DNA of 64,000 bases from Limnanthes douglasii subsp. nivea (Eukaryota > Streptophyta > Magnoliopsida > Brassicales > Limnanthaceae): assembly GCA_036936605.1 (NCBI GenBank), contig JAUPFV010000001.1:342189081-342253080 (forward strand). The letters are read 5' to 3'. The position numbers and the translations under genes were made by a program. This document shows, piece by piece, positions 53,066-63,755 of this stretch (its first letter is position 1; every line of letters starts with the position of its first letter). The notes below the pieces were generated by a model that was not told the origin of the DNA, ran no database searches, and was given only the letters and a program-made list of their open reading frames with translations.

Positions 53066-55975
53066 ATGAAGAAAACAGCTTGGTTTGATTTTCTTCTTTG
53101 TTGTCTTTTGATGCTTTTGTTTTCACGTGTGTGTATGAAAGTATGTCTGGCTGATGGAAAAACCAGCTTCAAGAATTGCAATATAAAAGAGAGAGAAGCA
53201 CTTGTGGCTTTCAAAAATAGTCTCTTTGATCCATCTGGAAGGCTTTCTTCATGGGTTGGTGGAGATTGTTGCAATTGGAAAGGGATTGGATGTGACAACC
53301 AGACTGGCGTTGTTACCAAGATTGACCTTCGCAATCCACTCCGATCCAGATATGGTGTTTATGATCCAGGCACGGAACAAAGATATTGTTTGGGGGGTAA
53401 GATTAATGCTTCTTTACTTGACTTAAACTACTTGAATTACTTGGACTTGAGCTTGAACGATTTCGGAGGAATTCTGTTTCCTGGATTTATCAGTATGTTA
53501 AAAAACCTGAGTTATTTGAATCTAGCATCGAGTTTATTTGCTGGGGAGATCCCATCGGAACTTGGGAATTTGCCTAATCTGCAGCATTTAGATTTGTATG
53601 AGTCAGGCTTGGAGGCTAAATCACTGCATTGGGTTTCAAGTCTCTTTTCATTAAGGTATCTAAACCTTGGAAAAGTTCTTCTCTATAGTGTTTCCAAAGA
53701 TTGGTTGCACTCTATTAACCAGCTTCCTTCTTTGGTTGAGTTGCATCTTTACAATTTGGACATTGGAGATACCGATCTTTATCTACCATTTGTAAACTTT
53801 ACTTCTCTAGTCACTCTTAATATGTCCGGTAATTTCTTCAATACTTATTTTCCTTTGTGGTTGTCTAACCTGACAAGCCTCGAGACACTTGATTTGAGTC
53901 TAAATGGCCTCACCCGTCCTATTCGTACTGCAAGTTTATGCAACTTAAAGAATTTGGTTCTTTCTAGTAATGATCTCAACGTAAGCCTTCGTGATGTTCT
54001 TGGTCTGTTCACGGGTTGCTCCAGGAACAGGTTAGAGTTTATGGACCTTAGAGATCTTGGGTTAGTCGGAGAAATACCTGAAGATTTAAGACTATTTAGT
54101 AATTTGCAATTTCTCGACCTATCTGATAACTCCTTAAGGGGTTCGATTCCGTCTTCCATAGGAAACTTATCGGCCTTGAAAAAACTGGACCTCTCTTCAA
54201 ATGAGATGAATGAAACCATCCCCGAAAGTATTGGCAAACTCTCAGAGTTAGTCGAGTTGCAACTCCAGTCGAATAAATGGAAAGGTACTATAACAGAAGC
54301 CCATTTGATGAATCTCACGAGTTTAACGAAATTAACAGTTACATCAGACCCACCCATGTCGCTGGTGTTCAATGTTGCTCATGACTGGGTTCCCCCATTT
54401 GAGCTTACATACCTTTACATAGAGAACTGTTTGGCCGGTCCCATGTTTGGATCGTGGCTTCAAAGCCAGAGCTTGCTTACCTACCTTGTCTTGAAAAATA
54501 CTGGAATCTCTGACATCATTCCTACGGAATGGTTTTCTAAGATAGCTTCTCGGATTACGTTCTTGGATATGTCTAATAATCAGATAAAGGGTGAACTACC
54601 TCTGCGGATGGTATCCCCTAATTTGACTTCCATTGATCTGAGATCTAATCTTTTTCGAGGTGGAATACCATTGTGGTCCACGAGTGCTATGCGGCTATCT
54701 CTTCAGGACAATCTTTTTGATGGACCCTTACCTGTAAACATTGGTGAACTAATGCCGAATTTGACAGAAATCGATCTTTCAGAAAATAACTTTAATGAAA
54801 GCATTCCTTCTTCAATATGTGAAATGAAGAGTTTATCTCTTCTTTCCCTCAGAAGCAATGGGTTTTCAGGACAGCTTCCTGATTGCTGGGATAAGCTGCC
54901 AGAACTATTGTTTCTAGACGTATCAAAAAACAGTATTTCTGGTCAAATTCCCAAATCAATTTGGAATAGCAGATTGCTAAATGGACTGCTATTAAGCAAC
55001 AATGACTTCGTTGGGGAAATTCCTAAGGTCTCGCAAAATTGTACTGCGTTGATGATCTTGGATCTTCAGAAGAATAGATTATCAGGTAAACTTCCAACAT
55101 GGATAGGGAGTAGCCTCCCCTCCCTTATTTTCCTACTTGTTGGCGGTAACTTTTTTGAGGGGGGGATTCCACAAGAAATTTGTTATCTTTCAGATCTACA
55201 TTTCTTAGATCTTTCCAACAACAAGCTCTCAGGAGCTATTCCCAAGTGTTTCAGTCAATTTTTTGCTTTGGCCACTGGCGGCGGATATGATATTTACCGC
55301 GATATCCAAAATCGATATGGGGTTTCCTTTGATGGGCATGTAGTGATTAAAGTAAATGGGACAGAGCTAGAATATACGAGAGATCATAACTTTCTTAATG
55401 GAATTGACCTTTCAAGCAACGACCTATCGGGAGCTATCCCCAACGAAATTACAAGCCTTTCTTTATTAAACATCCTAAACTTGTCAAGAAATCATCTAAG
55501 TGGAAGCATTCCGAAAGATATAGGAAATCTGAGAGAACTGGCACTACTTGATTTTTCACTAAACAATCTTTCTGGTTCGATTCCTCAAAGTTTGTCTTCC
55601 TTAATTTTTCTGGCAATTTTGAATTTATCTAATAATAACTTGGTGGGAAAGATTCCGAAAGGGACTCAGCTGGAGACCATGCCTGAATCATCTTATAAGG
55701 GAAATATGTTGCTCTGTGGTTATCCCCTCCACACTAGTTGCCCCTTCGATGAGGCCGCCCCAAAGTCGACTCTGCCTGATGGTGCAGAAACCGAAGATGG
55801 TGGAGGTGCGCTAAATGATCTATGGTTTTATTTAAGTGTCATTGCAGGATTTGTCTTCGGCTTTTGGGGGGTCTGTGGGACTTTGATAATAAAGAAGTCA
55901 TGGAGAATTGTCTATTTCAAGTTTTTGGATAACATTGGAGATAGAATGTCTCGCATAATAGCGTCTTCAATGTAA
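53066..55975 (+). CDS. LRR receptor-like protein, EIX2/Cf class
   Basis: Intronless 969-residue ORF. Signal peptide about 1-30 (LLCCLLMLLF). LRR N-cap with paired Cys (EREALVAFKNSLFDPSGRLSSW, GDCCNWKGIGCD). Many extracellular LRRs of the LxxLxxLxLSxNxLxGxIP type from about residue 110. A short island before the last repeats (near YDIYRDIQNRYG), then FLNGIDLSSNDLSGAIP. C-cap LLCGYPLHTSC, acidic pre-membrane stretch, one transmembrane helix about 919-942 with GxxxG spacing (GFVFGFWGVCG), and a 27-residue cytosolic tail with no kinase. This is the RLP layout. Such proteins signal from the plasma membrane with SOBIR1-type co-receptor kinases, and known members perceive microbial proteins such as fungal xylanase; the ligand here is unknown. 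The tail has a YxxPhi motif (YFKF), discussed for EIX2 endocytosis. No stop, frameshift or missing cap is seen. Confidence 0.93.
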   Translation: MKKTAWFDFLLCCLLMLLFSRVCMKVCLADGKTSFKNCNIKEREALVAFKNSLFDPSGRLSSWVGGDCCNWKGIGCDNQTGVVTKIDLRNPLRSRYGVYDPGTEQRYCLGGKINASLLDLNYLNYLDLSLNDFGGILFPGFISMLKNLSYLNLASSLFAGEIPSELGNLPNLQHLDLYESGLEAKSLHWVSSLFSLRYLNLGKVLLYSVSKDWLHSINQLPSLVELHLYNLDIGDTDLYLPFVNFTSLVTLNMSGNFFNTYFPLWLSNLTSLETLDLSLNGLTRPIRTASLCNLKNLVLSSNDLNVSLRDVLGLFTGCSRNRLEFMDLRDLGLVGEIPEDLRLFSNLQFLDLSDNSLRGSIPSSIGNLSALKKLDLSSNEMNETIPESIGKLSELVELQLQSNKWKGTITEAHLMNLTSLTKLTVTSDPPMSLVFNVAHDWVPPFELTYLYIENCLAGPMFGSWLQSQSLLTYLVLKNTGISDIIPTEWFSKIASRITFLDMSNNQIKGELPLRMVSPNLTSIDLRSNLFRGGIPLWSTSAMRLSLQDNLFDGPLPVNIGELMPNLTEIDLSENNFNESIPSSICEMKSLSLLSLRSNGFSGQLPDCWDKLPELLFLDVSKNSISGQIPKSIWNSRLLNGLLLSNNDFVGEIPKVSQNCTALMILDLQKNRLSGKLPTWIGSSLPSLIFLLVGGNFFEGGIPQEICYLSDLHFLDLSNNKLSGAIPKCFSQFFALATGGGYDIYRDIQNRYGVSFDGHVVIKVNGTELEYTRDHNFLNGIDLSSNDLSGAIPNEITSLSLLNILNLSRNHLSGSIPKDIGNLRELALLDFSLNNLSGSIPQSLSSLIFLAILNLSNNNLVGKIPKGTQLETMPESSYKGNMLLCGYPLHTSCPFDEAAPKSTLPDGAETEDGGGALNDLWFYLSVIAGFVFGFWGVCGTLIIKKSWRIVYFKFLDNIGDRMSRIIASSM

Positions 55976-56004
55976 TATTGTAATTTTTAAAAAGCGTAAT
56001 TACT

Positions 56005-56200
56005 AAATGGTAAAGCGGATTCAGTTATTGTAACCATGTATGATTATGTGATAGAACGGATTGCTGTTATTGTAGAGCAAATTATACTTTATATATGGTA
56101 GAGCGGACTCAGTTCTTGTAGAGCAAATTATACTCATATATGGTAGAGCAGATTGCAGTTATTCTAGAGCGAATTATACTTCATATATAGCAGAGATCTC
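56005..56200. repeat. 46-47 bp tandem repeat downstream of the RLP gene
   Basis: TAGAGC(A/G)AATTATACT recurs at 56,072, 56,119 and 56,165, each followed by CATATATGGTAGAGCGGA-like sequence; a fourth, diverged unit lies upstream. It starts within 40 bp of the RLP stop, so it is probably in the 3' untranslated region. Confidence 0.75.
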
Positions 56201-56514
56201 CTAAAGAATGTAGATATATCTTCAAGACATGCAAAACTATTATCGCCATGCTTAGTGGCGGAGCAAAAATCAAATTAAGCTGATGCTGTAAGTTTTTAAT
56301 AAACCTGGTTTGGTTGGAAGTAATTTATTTATAAAACTACTGCGATAAAAAAAACTTCATTCTTATTATACATATAATTTATTTTAGGGAAATAATTTAT
56401 TATACTATCTAAAAATGGTTAATGCTCACTTAATATCCACTTCAATATACATATTCTTTTTTAAAAGCTAATTTAATTTTAATACCATAATTACCCTCAA
56501 TCTAGTATATAAGG
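56201..56514. other. Spacer between the RLP gene and MULE-3
   Basis: AT-rich, nothing recognised. Confidence 0.5.
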
Positions 56515-57589
56515 GTTAATCTGTGAAAAAAGAGACTTTTTTGCTACAGTACCATCGCTCTATTTTTGAATTTTGAATTTATGACACTCTTTCCTCTCTC
56601 CTAACTTAACAAACAACCCGTTTTTCAAGAAGGTCTGTTCGTTTCAAATTTCCTTGCCGTGATCACACTCTTTCCGGCGAACCTAACTAACAACCGACGA
56701 ACCTAACTATTAACCGGCCAACCAACTAACCACCGTCTTCTGTCAGTTCCGACCACCGGCGACCAAACGGCGTCGACGAAGCTCATAATTTCAGGTTTTT
56801 TTTTCAGCTTCTTCAAGCATTGAACTACCTATCTCATAGTTCCAGTCATTCCTGTCGACTCAATCTCGTACCCGGACCTTTGCACCACTAGGTTACCGTC
56901 GATTTCACCGGTGAACCAGTTCCGACGTCAGAACGAAAGGTCAGTATTCTCTTTCATTTGCAACTGCATTCTTGTTTTTCCCTTTTCGATCTTAACACTA
57001 GGTTCACTAGTGTAACTAATGTATGTTAATAGCATGAAATCCTTTCGTTTCTCTTTTTGGTCGAAACAAAGGATCGATACAGGCTCCAGTGACATTCCGG
57101 TAAGAAACTGCAGTTTTCCAACTCTATTTGATTGGATGCGATCGCTGTATTTTCAGTTCGAGATACAGGGTTGCGATTTATGTGATGTTTATATGTTTGT
57201 GATTGCTAGTTTGGTATAGTTCTTGACTGATGCTGCGTTTTGTTTGTTAATGGCACGAATACTTACATTGCCTTTAGTCATTGCGTTTTTACCTAGAACT
57301 GTTACATGGTTTTGCGAATTATATATGTATATAGTGGTTGCTAGATTTTAGTATGAACATTGCGATTTGGTGCAGGCATTGCTAGATTAGTGTACATGCA
57401 TTGCGGTTGTAGTTATAATCATTGCTAGATGCCTTCAAACATATATCATTTGGACAGATTTAGGCCTGTAACACATTCATGCGTTGTACGATGCCCTATA
57501 ACAAACTAACCAAAAATCCTACAATTCAAGTTACTATATGTCAAAACCAAAAGTTTGTATTTTCAAATTTGGTCACGAAACAGCTATTG

Positions 57590-59185
57590 TTCCGTTGTCC
57601 GAATTCAAAAATTTTGAGTCTTTGCAACAGTACGTTGAGGAAACATGGCAGGGTCTTGTTAGGCAACTACAGCATTAGCTATTCTTGTGGGGCTCAGAAT
57701 AATTTTTGTTTAATAAGGAGACCGATTTTATTGGGTTGGAATGTTACCTTGATGTTGAGCGTCTCAAGAGTGTTAGTTTTCTTATCGAAGAACAGGTTGC
57801 TGATAAAGCCTCCGCAATTAAACGTAAAAAACCTGTTCAACTGTTCGAAGATACCTCGCATAACCAACGAACTAGTGGTGAAAGCAGTAACTGTTTAGTG
57901 ATTTCAACCCCAAAGAAAAGGCATCTTGCTACAACTGGATGAGCGGAAGCTATCATCGGTGTTGCCCAGCCATTTGCTGATGGTGCTGCATGTCTAAGGT
58001 TATCCTTATTCTGTTATGCATTAGAGAACGGTTTTGCGTTTAGGTACATGCATAATACCTTTAGGAAGATCACCGTTTATTGTGTAAACAAAGATTTGGA
58101 CGGGTGCAAATGGAGGCTGTATGATTCTGTTGATTCTAAAACCGGTTTGATGACCATAAAAAGATTTGTTAGTACCCCTACTTGCAGTCCCGTATTCACA
58201 AAAAAGAAGAGCATACATTTTTCATCCGATTTGATTGCTGATGAAATTCAAGATTCTCTTAGGAACTGCCAATCAGTAACAGCTAAGACTATACAGTCCT
58301 CTATCAAGAAAGACTATGGTTTAGACATTTCCTATCGTCTATCGTGGAATGCGTTACAAAAAGCACGACGTGTAGTATTTGGATATAACAATACCTCTTT
58401 CGGAGTGCTAAAATAATACTTCAAGAGACTAAAGAGTCGTGACATCGCTACAGACTGCCATTTGGATTTAGCTCCCGACAATGTTTTCCGTCGTTGTTTT
58501 ATAGTGTTCAGGGCGTGCCTTCAGGGTTTCCATTCGTGCCGGCCTTTACTGTACGTTGACGGAACCCATCTCACAGGGAAGCATGGTGGCCTGTTGCTTT
58601 CAACAGTGGCTAAAGATGGAAACAATGGTCAGTCCATTTTCACTATACTTTTGGTCTACATATGTGCTTTGCTTTTTCAAATGTATATCATGAGCTAAGG
58701 TTGCTAGATTGGTCATGTTTACATTGCGATTTAAACATGTATGCTAGATAGGCAGACCTAGGTTGCTAGATTGGTTATTTGATGTGATTGCAATTTACGC
58801 CTACTTTAGTTTGCTATATTGATGAATAAACTGTTACAATGGTGTTGCTAAATAGGTTTTATCTACATTGCGATTTAAGTTCATTCACCCAAGCAGCTTA
58901 GTATTATTGTATACCCGTATCTTTTCCGTTTCAGGTCTATTCCCCGTATCTTTTGGTATCTTTGGTAGTGAAGACTCAGATAACTGGTTTTGGTTTTTGC
59001 AAAGTCTAAAACCGCATTTGCTAGGGCGCCAAATAACTTTCATTTCAGACCGTCATGCTGGTATTATTATAGCTGTCGCAACTCTTTGTCCTAATGACTA
59101 CCACGCGTATTGTATCTTCCATCTAATACATAATTTGAATAAAGCTCTTGAACACACTAAAGACGTACTAAAGACACACATTTAG
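57590..59185 (+). pseudogene. MULE-3 MuDR-type transposase, decayed and truncated
   Basis: One frame through 57,706-58,627 with stops at 57,940 and 58,414: an N-terminal KNFESLQQYVEE and DKASAIKRKK region; the zinc-finger-like FRKITVYCVNKDLDGCKWRLY (usual C..C..W spacing); a QSSIKKDYGLDISYRLSWNA helix; then LLYVDGTHLTGKHGG with the first catalytic Asp. Intron 58,628-58,934 (GT..AG, acceptor TTTCAG) joins KDGNN to GLFPVSFGIF. Exon 2 has NWFWFLQSLKPHL and FISDRHAGIIIAV with the second Asp, and YHAYCIFHLIHNL. It ends at 59,183 before any catalytic Glu or zinc knuckle. Not active. The start codon was not located; the leader between 56.5 and 57.6 kb may hold a 5' exon. Confidence 0.7.
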
Positions 59186-59190
59186 ATACA

Positions 59191-59782
59191 GCAACTTATG
59201 TATGCAATTTTAAGGTTCACATCTATTTGATAGATTAGTTATATTTAGATTGCAATTCCGCCCTTTGTGTTTCATTTCAAACATAAACGATCCACCCTAT
59301 GATGTAAGATTTACCTTGCATTACAGATTTTCCTAGTGGTTGCGATTTACAGCTAATCGAGCCTGCTAGATTGAAGATAGATATAGGACATTGATATAGC
59401 TAGATACATATTATTAACATTGCGATTGACGTTGATTTATTTGAGATGTTAAGGTTGATTTACATTCCTGTAAAATGAAATGCCTATCAGCCATATCCAA
59501 CGTTGCTAGATACATCAACTTATGTCTGCGATTTTAAGGTTCACATCCATCTGATAGATTAGTTATCTTGAGATTACGATTCTTCCCTTTGTGTTTCATT
59601 TCAAACACATACGATCCACCCTACGAAGTGAGATTTACCTTGCATCCTAGATTTCCACAGTGCTTGCGATTTAAGGCTAATCGAGATTGCTAGATAGAAG
59701 ATAGAATTATGACATTGGTATTGCTAGATACGTGTTATTAACATTGCGATTGACGTTGATTTATTTGAGATGTTTATTCTTG
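59191..59782. repeat. Direct duplication, about 270 bp at 324 bp spacing, after the MULE-3 transposase
   Basis: 59,191-59,463 and 59,515-59,782 share CAACTTATGT, AAGGTTCACATC, TTTGTGTTTCATTTCAAACA, ACGATCCACCCTA, AGATTTACCTTGCAT, GCTAATCGAG and CATTGCGATTGACGTTG in the same order. No coding sequence was recognised in either copy. Confidence 0.85.
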
Positions 59783-60147
59783 TACTCTGCCTGCACCTTT
59801 GAAGTGTACCCTGGTTAGGACTGCGATTTATTAGTGTTTTTACTGATAACATTGCGATTGTGAATCCTAACTGCCTTTACAACTGCTCCACTTAATTTCT
59901 TTCTCTCAAATTTTTAGTTCAAGCCTTCAAATCTGAACAACATGCACAGTAATATAGACAACACAAATATTAATAAAACCATAACAATTTTAGAACATCA
60001 GTCAAGGCATTACAACTGCCAAATAAAACAACCCTCTCAAAAATGAAATTGCTCAGAGGGTTGGTGAAAGTTATCAGTCCATCAAAACATAAAAATACAT
60101 TACAAAAAAAATAAAAATAAAACGATGCTGCATGAACTTCCTTAAAC

Positions 60148-60543
60148 CTAATCAGAATCCTTGTCGTCGTCCTCTTCATCAGACCCTTCAGATCCCTCTT
60201 CTTCTTCTTCTTCAACTTCTTCGCCCTTTTCGTCCTCCGACTTCTCATCGCCGACTTCCTCAGAATCATCGTCCTCTCTCTTTTCAGAGTCCCAGCTGTC
60301 CCGGCGTCTCTTCCATTTTGGATGTTGTTCACTGTCGGACTCGTACTTGTCGTCCAGCGACCAGGAGTCCCACGAAGCGTAGTGGTCTTCGTGGTTGGAA
60401 GACCAAAGGGAGCAGTTATCCTCCTCATCAGACGAGTACTCCAAAGTGGTAGTTCTCTTGTATGCCTTGTTGTCTACGTAGTAGTCCGAAGACCATCCGT
60501 CGTCAGACGAGTACATAGGTGTTTCTAGGGAAGATGGGGCCAT
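60148..60543 (-). CDS. Short acidic Ser/Glu/Asp-rich ORF of MULE-3
   Basis: 131 codons, uninterrupted. Starts MAPSSLETPMYSSDDGW; the middle has WDSWSLDDKYESDSEQ and a small basic patch (PKWKRRR). The C-terminal third is almost entirely E, D, S, K and G (EEVEEEEEEGSEGSDEEDDD). No known domain; the composition suggests a disordered acidic protein. It sits between the transposase and the Ulp1 gene, on the Ulp1 strand, in the slot where the PMD elements carry the SANT-like ORF, but it shares no sequence with that. A TATAAAG box lies on the minus strand at 60,614-60,608, 65 bp before the ATG. An ORF this long in low-complexity sequence could arise by chance on the opposite strand too, but the promoter box and start context favour a real gene. 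Confidence 0.6.
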   Translation of the reverse strand: MAPSSLETPMYSSDDGWSSDYYVDNKAYKRTTTLEYSSDEEDNCSLWSSNHEDHYASWDSWSLDDKYESDSEQHPKWKRRRDSWDSEKREDDDSEEVGDEKSEDEKGEEVEEEEEEGSEGSDEEDDDKDSD

Positions 60544-60607
60544 TTTCCAGAGTTGTTTTGTTGCAAGGTAGGCTAAACTGGCTGGTGGTTTTCTGGTTGG
60601 TGTTTTT

Positions 60608-60614
60608 CTTTATA
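60608..60614 (-). promoter_or_regulatory. TATA box of the acidic ORF
   Basis: TATAAAG on the minus strand, 65 bp before the ATG at 60,543. Confidence 0.5.
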
Positions 60615-60734
60615 GAGAAGTGTGAGATGAATAGACTAAACTATCATTCCCTACTTATATCGAAACGCAATGCCCAAGGCTACGTCCCATCTAGCAACTA
60701 TAATAATTGCAAAAATTTAATTGCACGCGTCTAA

Positions 60735-61895
60735 TTATTGCATGTAATGATTCAACTCATCTACCTTTGTCTTTTCAATTATCAAGCTAACCAATAGGAT
60801 TAAAACATTTACTTTTAATCACTGATGGATGTAGTTAACAGTCATTTTGATCTCATTTAATTTACGCGTCTACCAATAAACCTATCCAGCAGTCTAGTAA
60901 TATAGTTGGTCCATCATTAATATGTTATTGCGATTTACGCCTATTAAACACTACTAGATAAACCATATTTCAAATTTAAAACCACAACTATATATCATTG
61001 CTAGATACGTTATACTGATATTGCTAGATACAATATCTAGCCATTTTTAGATACATGGTAACGACTTTGATAGATAGAGAATCCAAAAGTTTGCTAGATG
61101 GGTTGTAACATGGCTGCTAGATTGGGCTTATGAACATTGCTAGATGCTGCATATAATTATTGCTAGATACTGTATATTAACATTTCTAGATGCTAATATA
61201 AACATTGGTAGATGTATAATACGAACATTGCTAGATACCACAAAAACAATGGTAGCTTGGGTTTATAGAGGATGAATGATACATCCGCATAACATTGCTA
61301 GACATGTTATAATAACATTGCTAGATAGGTGATAATTTGTTTGAGAGATACAGTATTATAACATTGCTAGACATGATAGCACATCGTCGTTGGATACACT
61401 ATAAGGACATTGATAGATACAACATTTCTACATTACTACATACGATATAGGCACATTGCTAGATGCAGCATTGTAAAATTGCTAGATACGAAATATAGAC
61501 ATTGCTAGATATTTGAATATAAGACTGATATATACAAAATGTAGACATTGCTAGATACTTGAGTATAAGACTGATAGATACAATATAAAAACATTGCTAG
61601 ATACAACAGTCTAGGATGTAACAGTGATGTGAAATTTATTCATACTAAAAAATGATGATCTTCCAAGATAGTTTAGAAAAAAAATGACATTTGTATAAAT
61701 ACTATAAAAATTGCTAGTAATACAAAAGTTGGTAGAAATGACTTTTTGTAGTTAAAAATTACATAAGATCTTCGATATGCATGGCAAAATGAGATACGTT
61801 TGCAATTGTTAATAAGTTCAGAGTAATAGTCTAATACTAGCATCCTTTGTTAACTGAATCATACATCCTGCTCCCAACAAATGAATTACATACTA
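60735..61895. repeat. Dispersed TTGCTAGATAC words, dense block
   Basis: Between about 60,990 and 61,620 the word ATTGCTAGATAC or a one-base variant occurs at least a dozen times (for example near 60,996, 61,018, 61,137, 61,159, 61,231, 61,318, 61,456, 61,500, 61,547 and 61,593) at irregular spacing of about 20-100 bp, mostly in one orientation. There is no coding sequence in this interval. Confidence 0.8.
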
Positions 61896-63755
61896 CCATC
61901 ATCTGTTTGTGTTTGAATCATTGAGTAAATGCTTAAATATTTCAACTCTTGTTTCGGCGGGCATTTCCTTTCCATATTTCAGAGGAACATATCCTTTCTG
62001 AATGATGTCTTTTGCATACTTATAAACAAAAACACCGCAGTCCAGGCTCTCATTCTCCTGCTGTGGGATATTTCTCATTGTCTTTATTTTGTATCCACCT
62101 TTTACGTGAGGTATGTATTTTTTCTTCATGCAATAGACCAACTCCAAAATAAAGTAATCCATCGTTACATTGCGATTTATGATACTATGTCAATGCTATT
62201 TACTACTAATGTCATTGCTAGATACAGTATGCAATATTACGAGATAGGCGAACCAACTGTTTGGCTCCAATTCTAATAACACATTACTAGATACGTTGCT
62301 ATGGGATTGCTACATATGGCCACAAACACTTGCAATACATTTTTAGCATTTAAGTTTATACCAGAGCATCGGCTGTGTTTTTCGTCTTATCTGGAATGTG
62401 TTTGCTCCACGGCAACAGTGGGTTGTAGCTACTAGCAGTCCCATTCTCCATATCTATAATCAGCAGCGTCCAGTGGTTCACGCCGGACGTGTTAACGGTG
62501 CAAAAAGGAACAAGGGCAACGTATGTGTCTGATTTCATTGTTTCAAAAACATTATCCACAATAAAAGACATATCTCCCTTGATAGCCAGTGTTTCCTGCA
62601 AATTTTAGTCATTACTATAGGAAGTAGATATTTCCAATATAACACAAATAATTCCTGTTCGACTTACAGTTGCGATTCCAGTTATTTGAATATCGCTGAC
62701 CATATATGAATACTTATCATCAAACCCTTTCACAGGGACTTTCTAATCTGTCTCCTTGAGCAGCTTATATATCCAAGTATCTATGATCTATCAATTAACA
62801 ATTAGAAGCTTAAATTAGGTAAATGACAATTACTGAAAACAAGAACTAACGGTGTATAGGTAGACTACTTAGAAGGTAACTTAAATGAGGTACCCTATAC
62901 TAAGACATTGCTAGATGCTGCATATTTATATTGTTAAACGTACTAAAGACACATTGCTAGATACACTAATTTAACATTGCTAGGTACAACTAGAAATCTT
63001 ATTACCTTGAAGTCGACTTGAGTTTCGTTAGGCAGTTCCATTATCTCGATCACACTAATGGAAATCCTATACGAGAACTCCGACATTGGCAAGTACCATA
63101 CTTATGGATCTTCTTGTTCTTCTTCATTGCTTATTTTCATCACCTTCTTGTACTCACTGAAAATAATGAGTTTCGTTGTCTCTGTAGGCAACGACCAATC
63201 TACGACCGCAATCTGTTGTTGTTTGACCTACGTCGGAGTAAGTAAGTTCCACCTAGGCATGTCATCAACTTGTACCTATAATAAAACATCAAATTAAACT
63301 GTTAAAATTACTTTTTGAAGGTGATGGTAAATACAAGAGATCTACTTACATCATCGTTTGTTTATTCTTTCTCGATGGAGTCCAATGTACGTCTCTTCTC
63401 GTTTGAATTTTCCACAGCCTTGTCACATTATTCGTAAAATGATTGAGTGCAGTCTACAAAAATATCGTCAGCCAACGGTGTAACAGATCTGACAATCAGA
63501 TCGTTAGATGCTGCTTTATCTTGTAGGGGTGTTGCATATGAAGATGGCTCGAACTGTTTTAGTTTTTCATTGTGCATAATAACTTCAATCTTTGTTGTGG
63601 ATTGCTGTTCTTCGTTGATAATTGGAATAACCTTTACGGGAGATACAACTTGTGATAGTTGTTCACACTTTGCTGCTTGTTCAACCCCATGGTACACCAA
63701 TGTCTATACAGTAGACTGGCGCGTGTCTTCAGGCGCTGCTGTTTGCACTTCCTAA
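61896..63755 (-). pseudogene. Ulp1/C48 protease-like gene of MULE-3
   Basis: Read leftward: a first segment at 63,700-63,428 (unassigned, Ser/Gln-rich); a middle exon about 63,290-63,005 (FSEYKKVMKISNEEEQ); an exon about 62,790-62,667 (WIYKLLKETD, a stop at a probable Trp, then FDDKYSYMVSDIQITG, GTAAG donor); then 62,601-62,363, with CTVNTSGVNHWTLLIIDMENG holding the catalytic His and Asp; then 62,162-61,896, with MRNIPQQENESLDCGVFVYKYA holding the Gln and catalytic Cys. The H..D..Q..C set and spacing are those of SUMO/NEDD8-type C48 cysteine peptidases. Ulp1-like passengers are known from Kaonashi-type MULEs. At least one in-frame stop and an unclear N-terminus argue for decay, although the catalytic exons are clean. 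Exon borders are approximate. Confidence 0.65.
62163..62355. other. Intron of the Ulp1-like gene with repeat words
   Basis: Separates the His/Asp exon from the Gln/Cys exon and contains ATTGCGATTTATGATAC and ATTGCTAGATACAG words, so the dispersed words sit inside introns as well. Confidence 0.6.

Noticed and set aside
60132..60528. Ser-rich and Pro-rich plus-strand frames
   Set aside because: Antisense shadows of the acidic minus-strand ORF.
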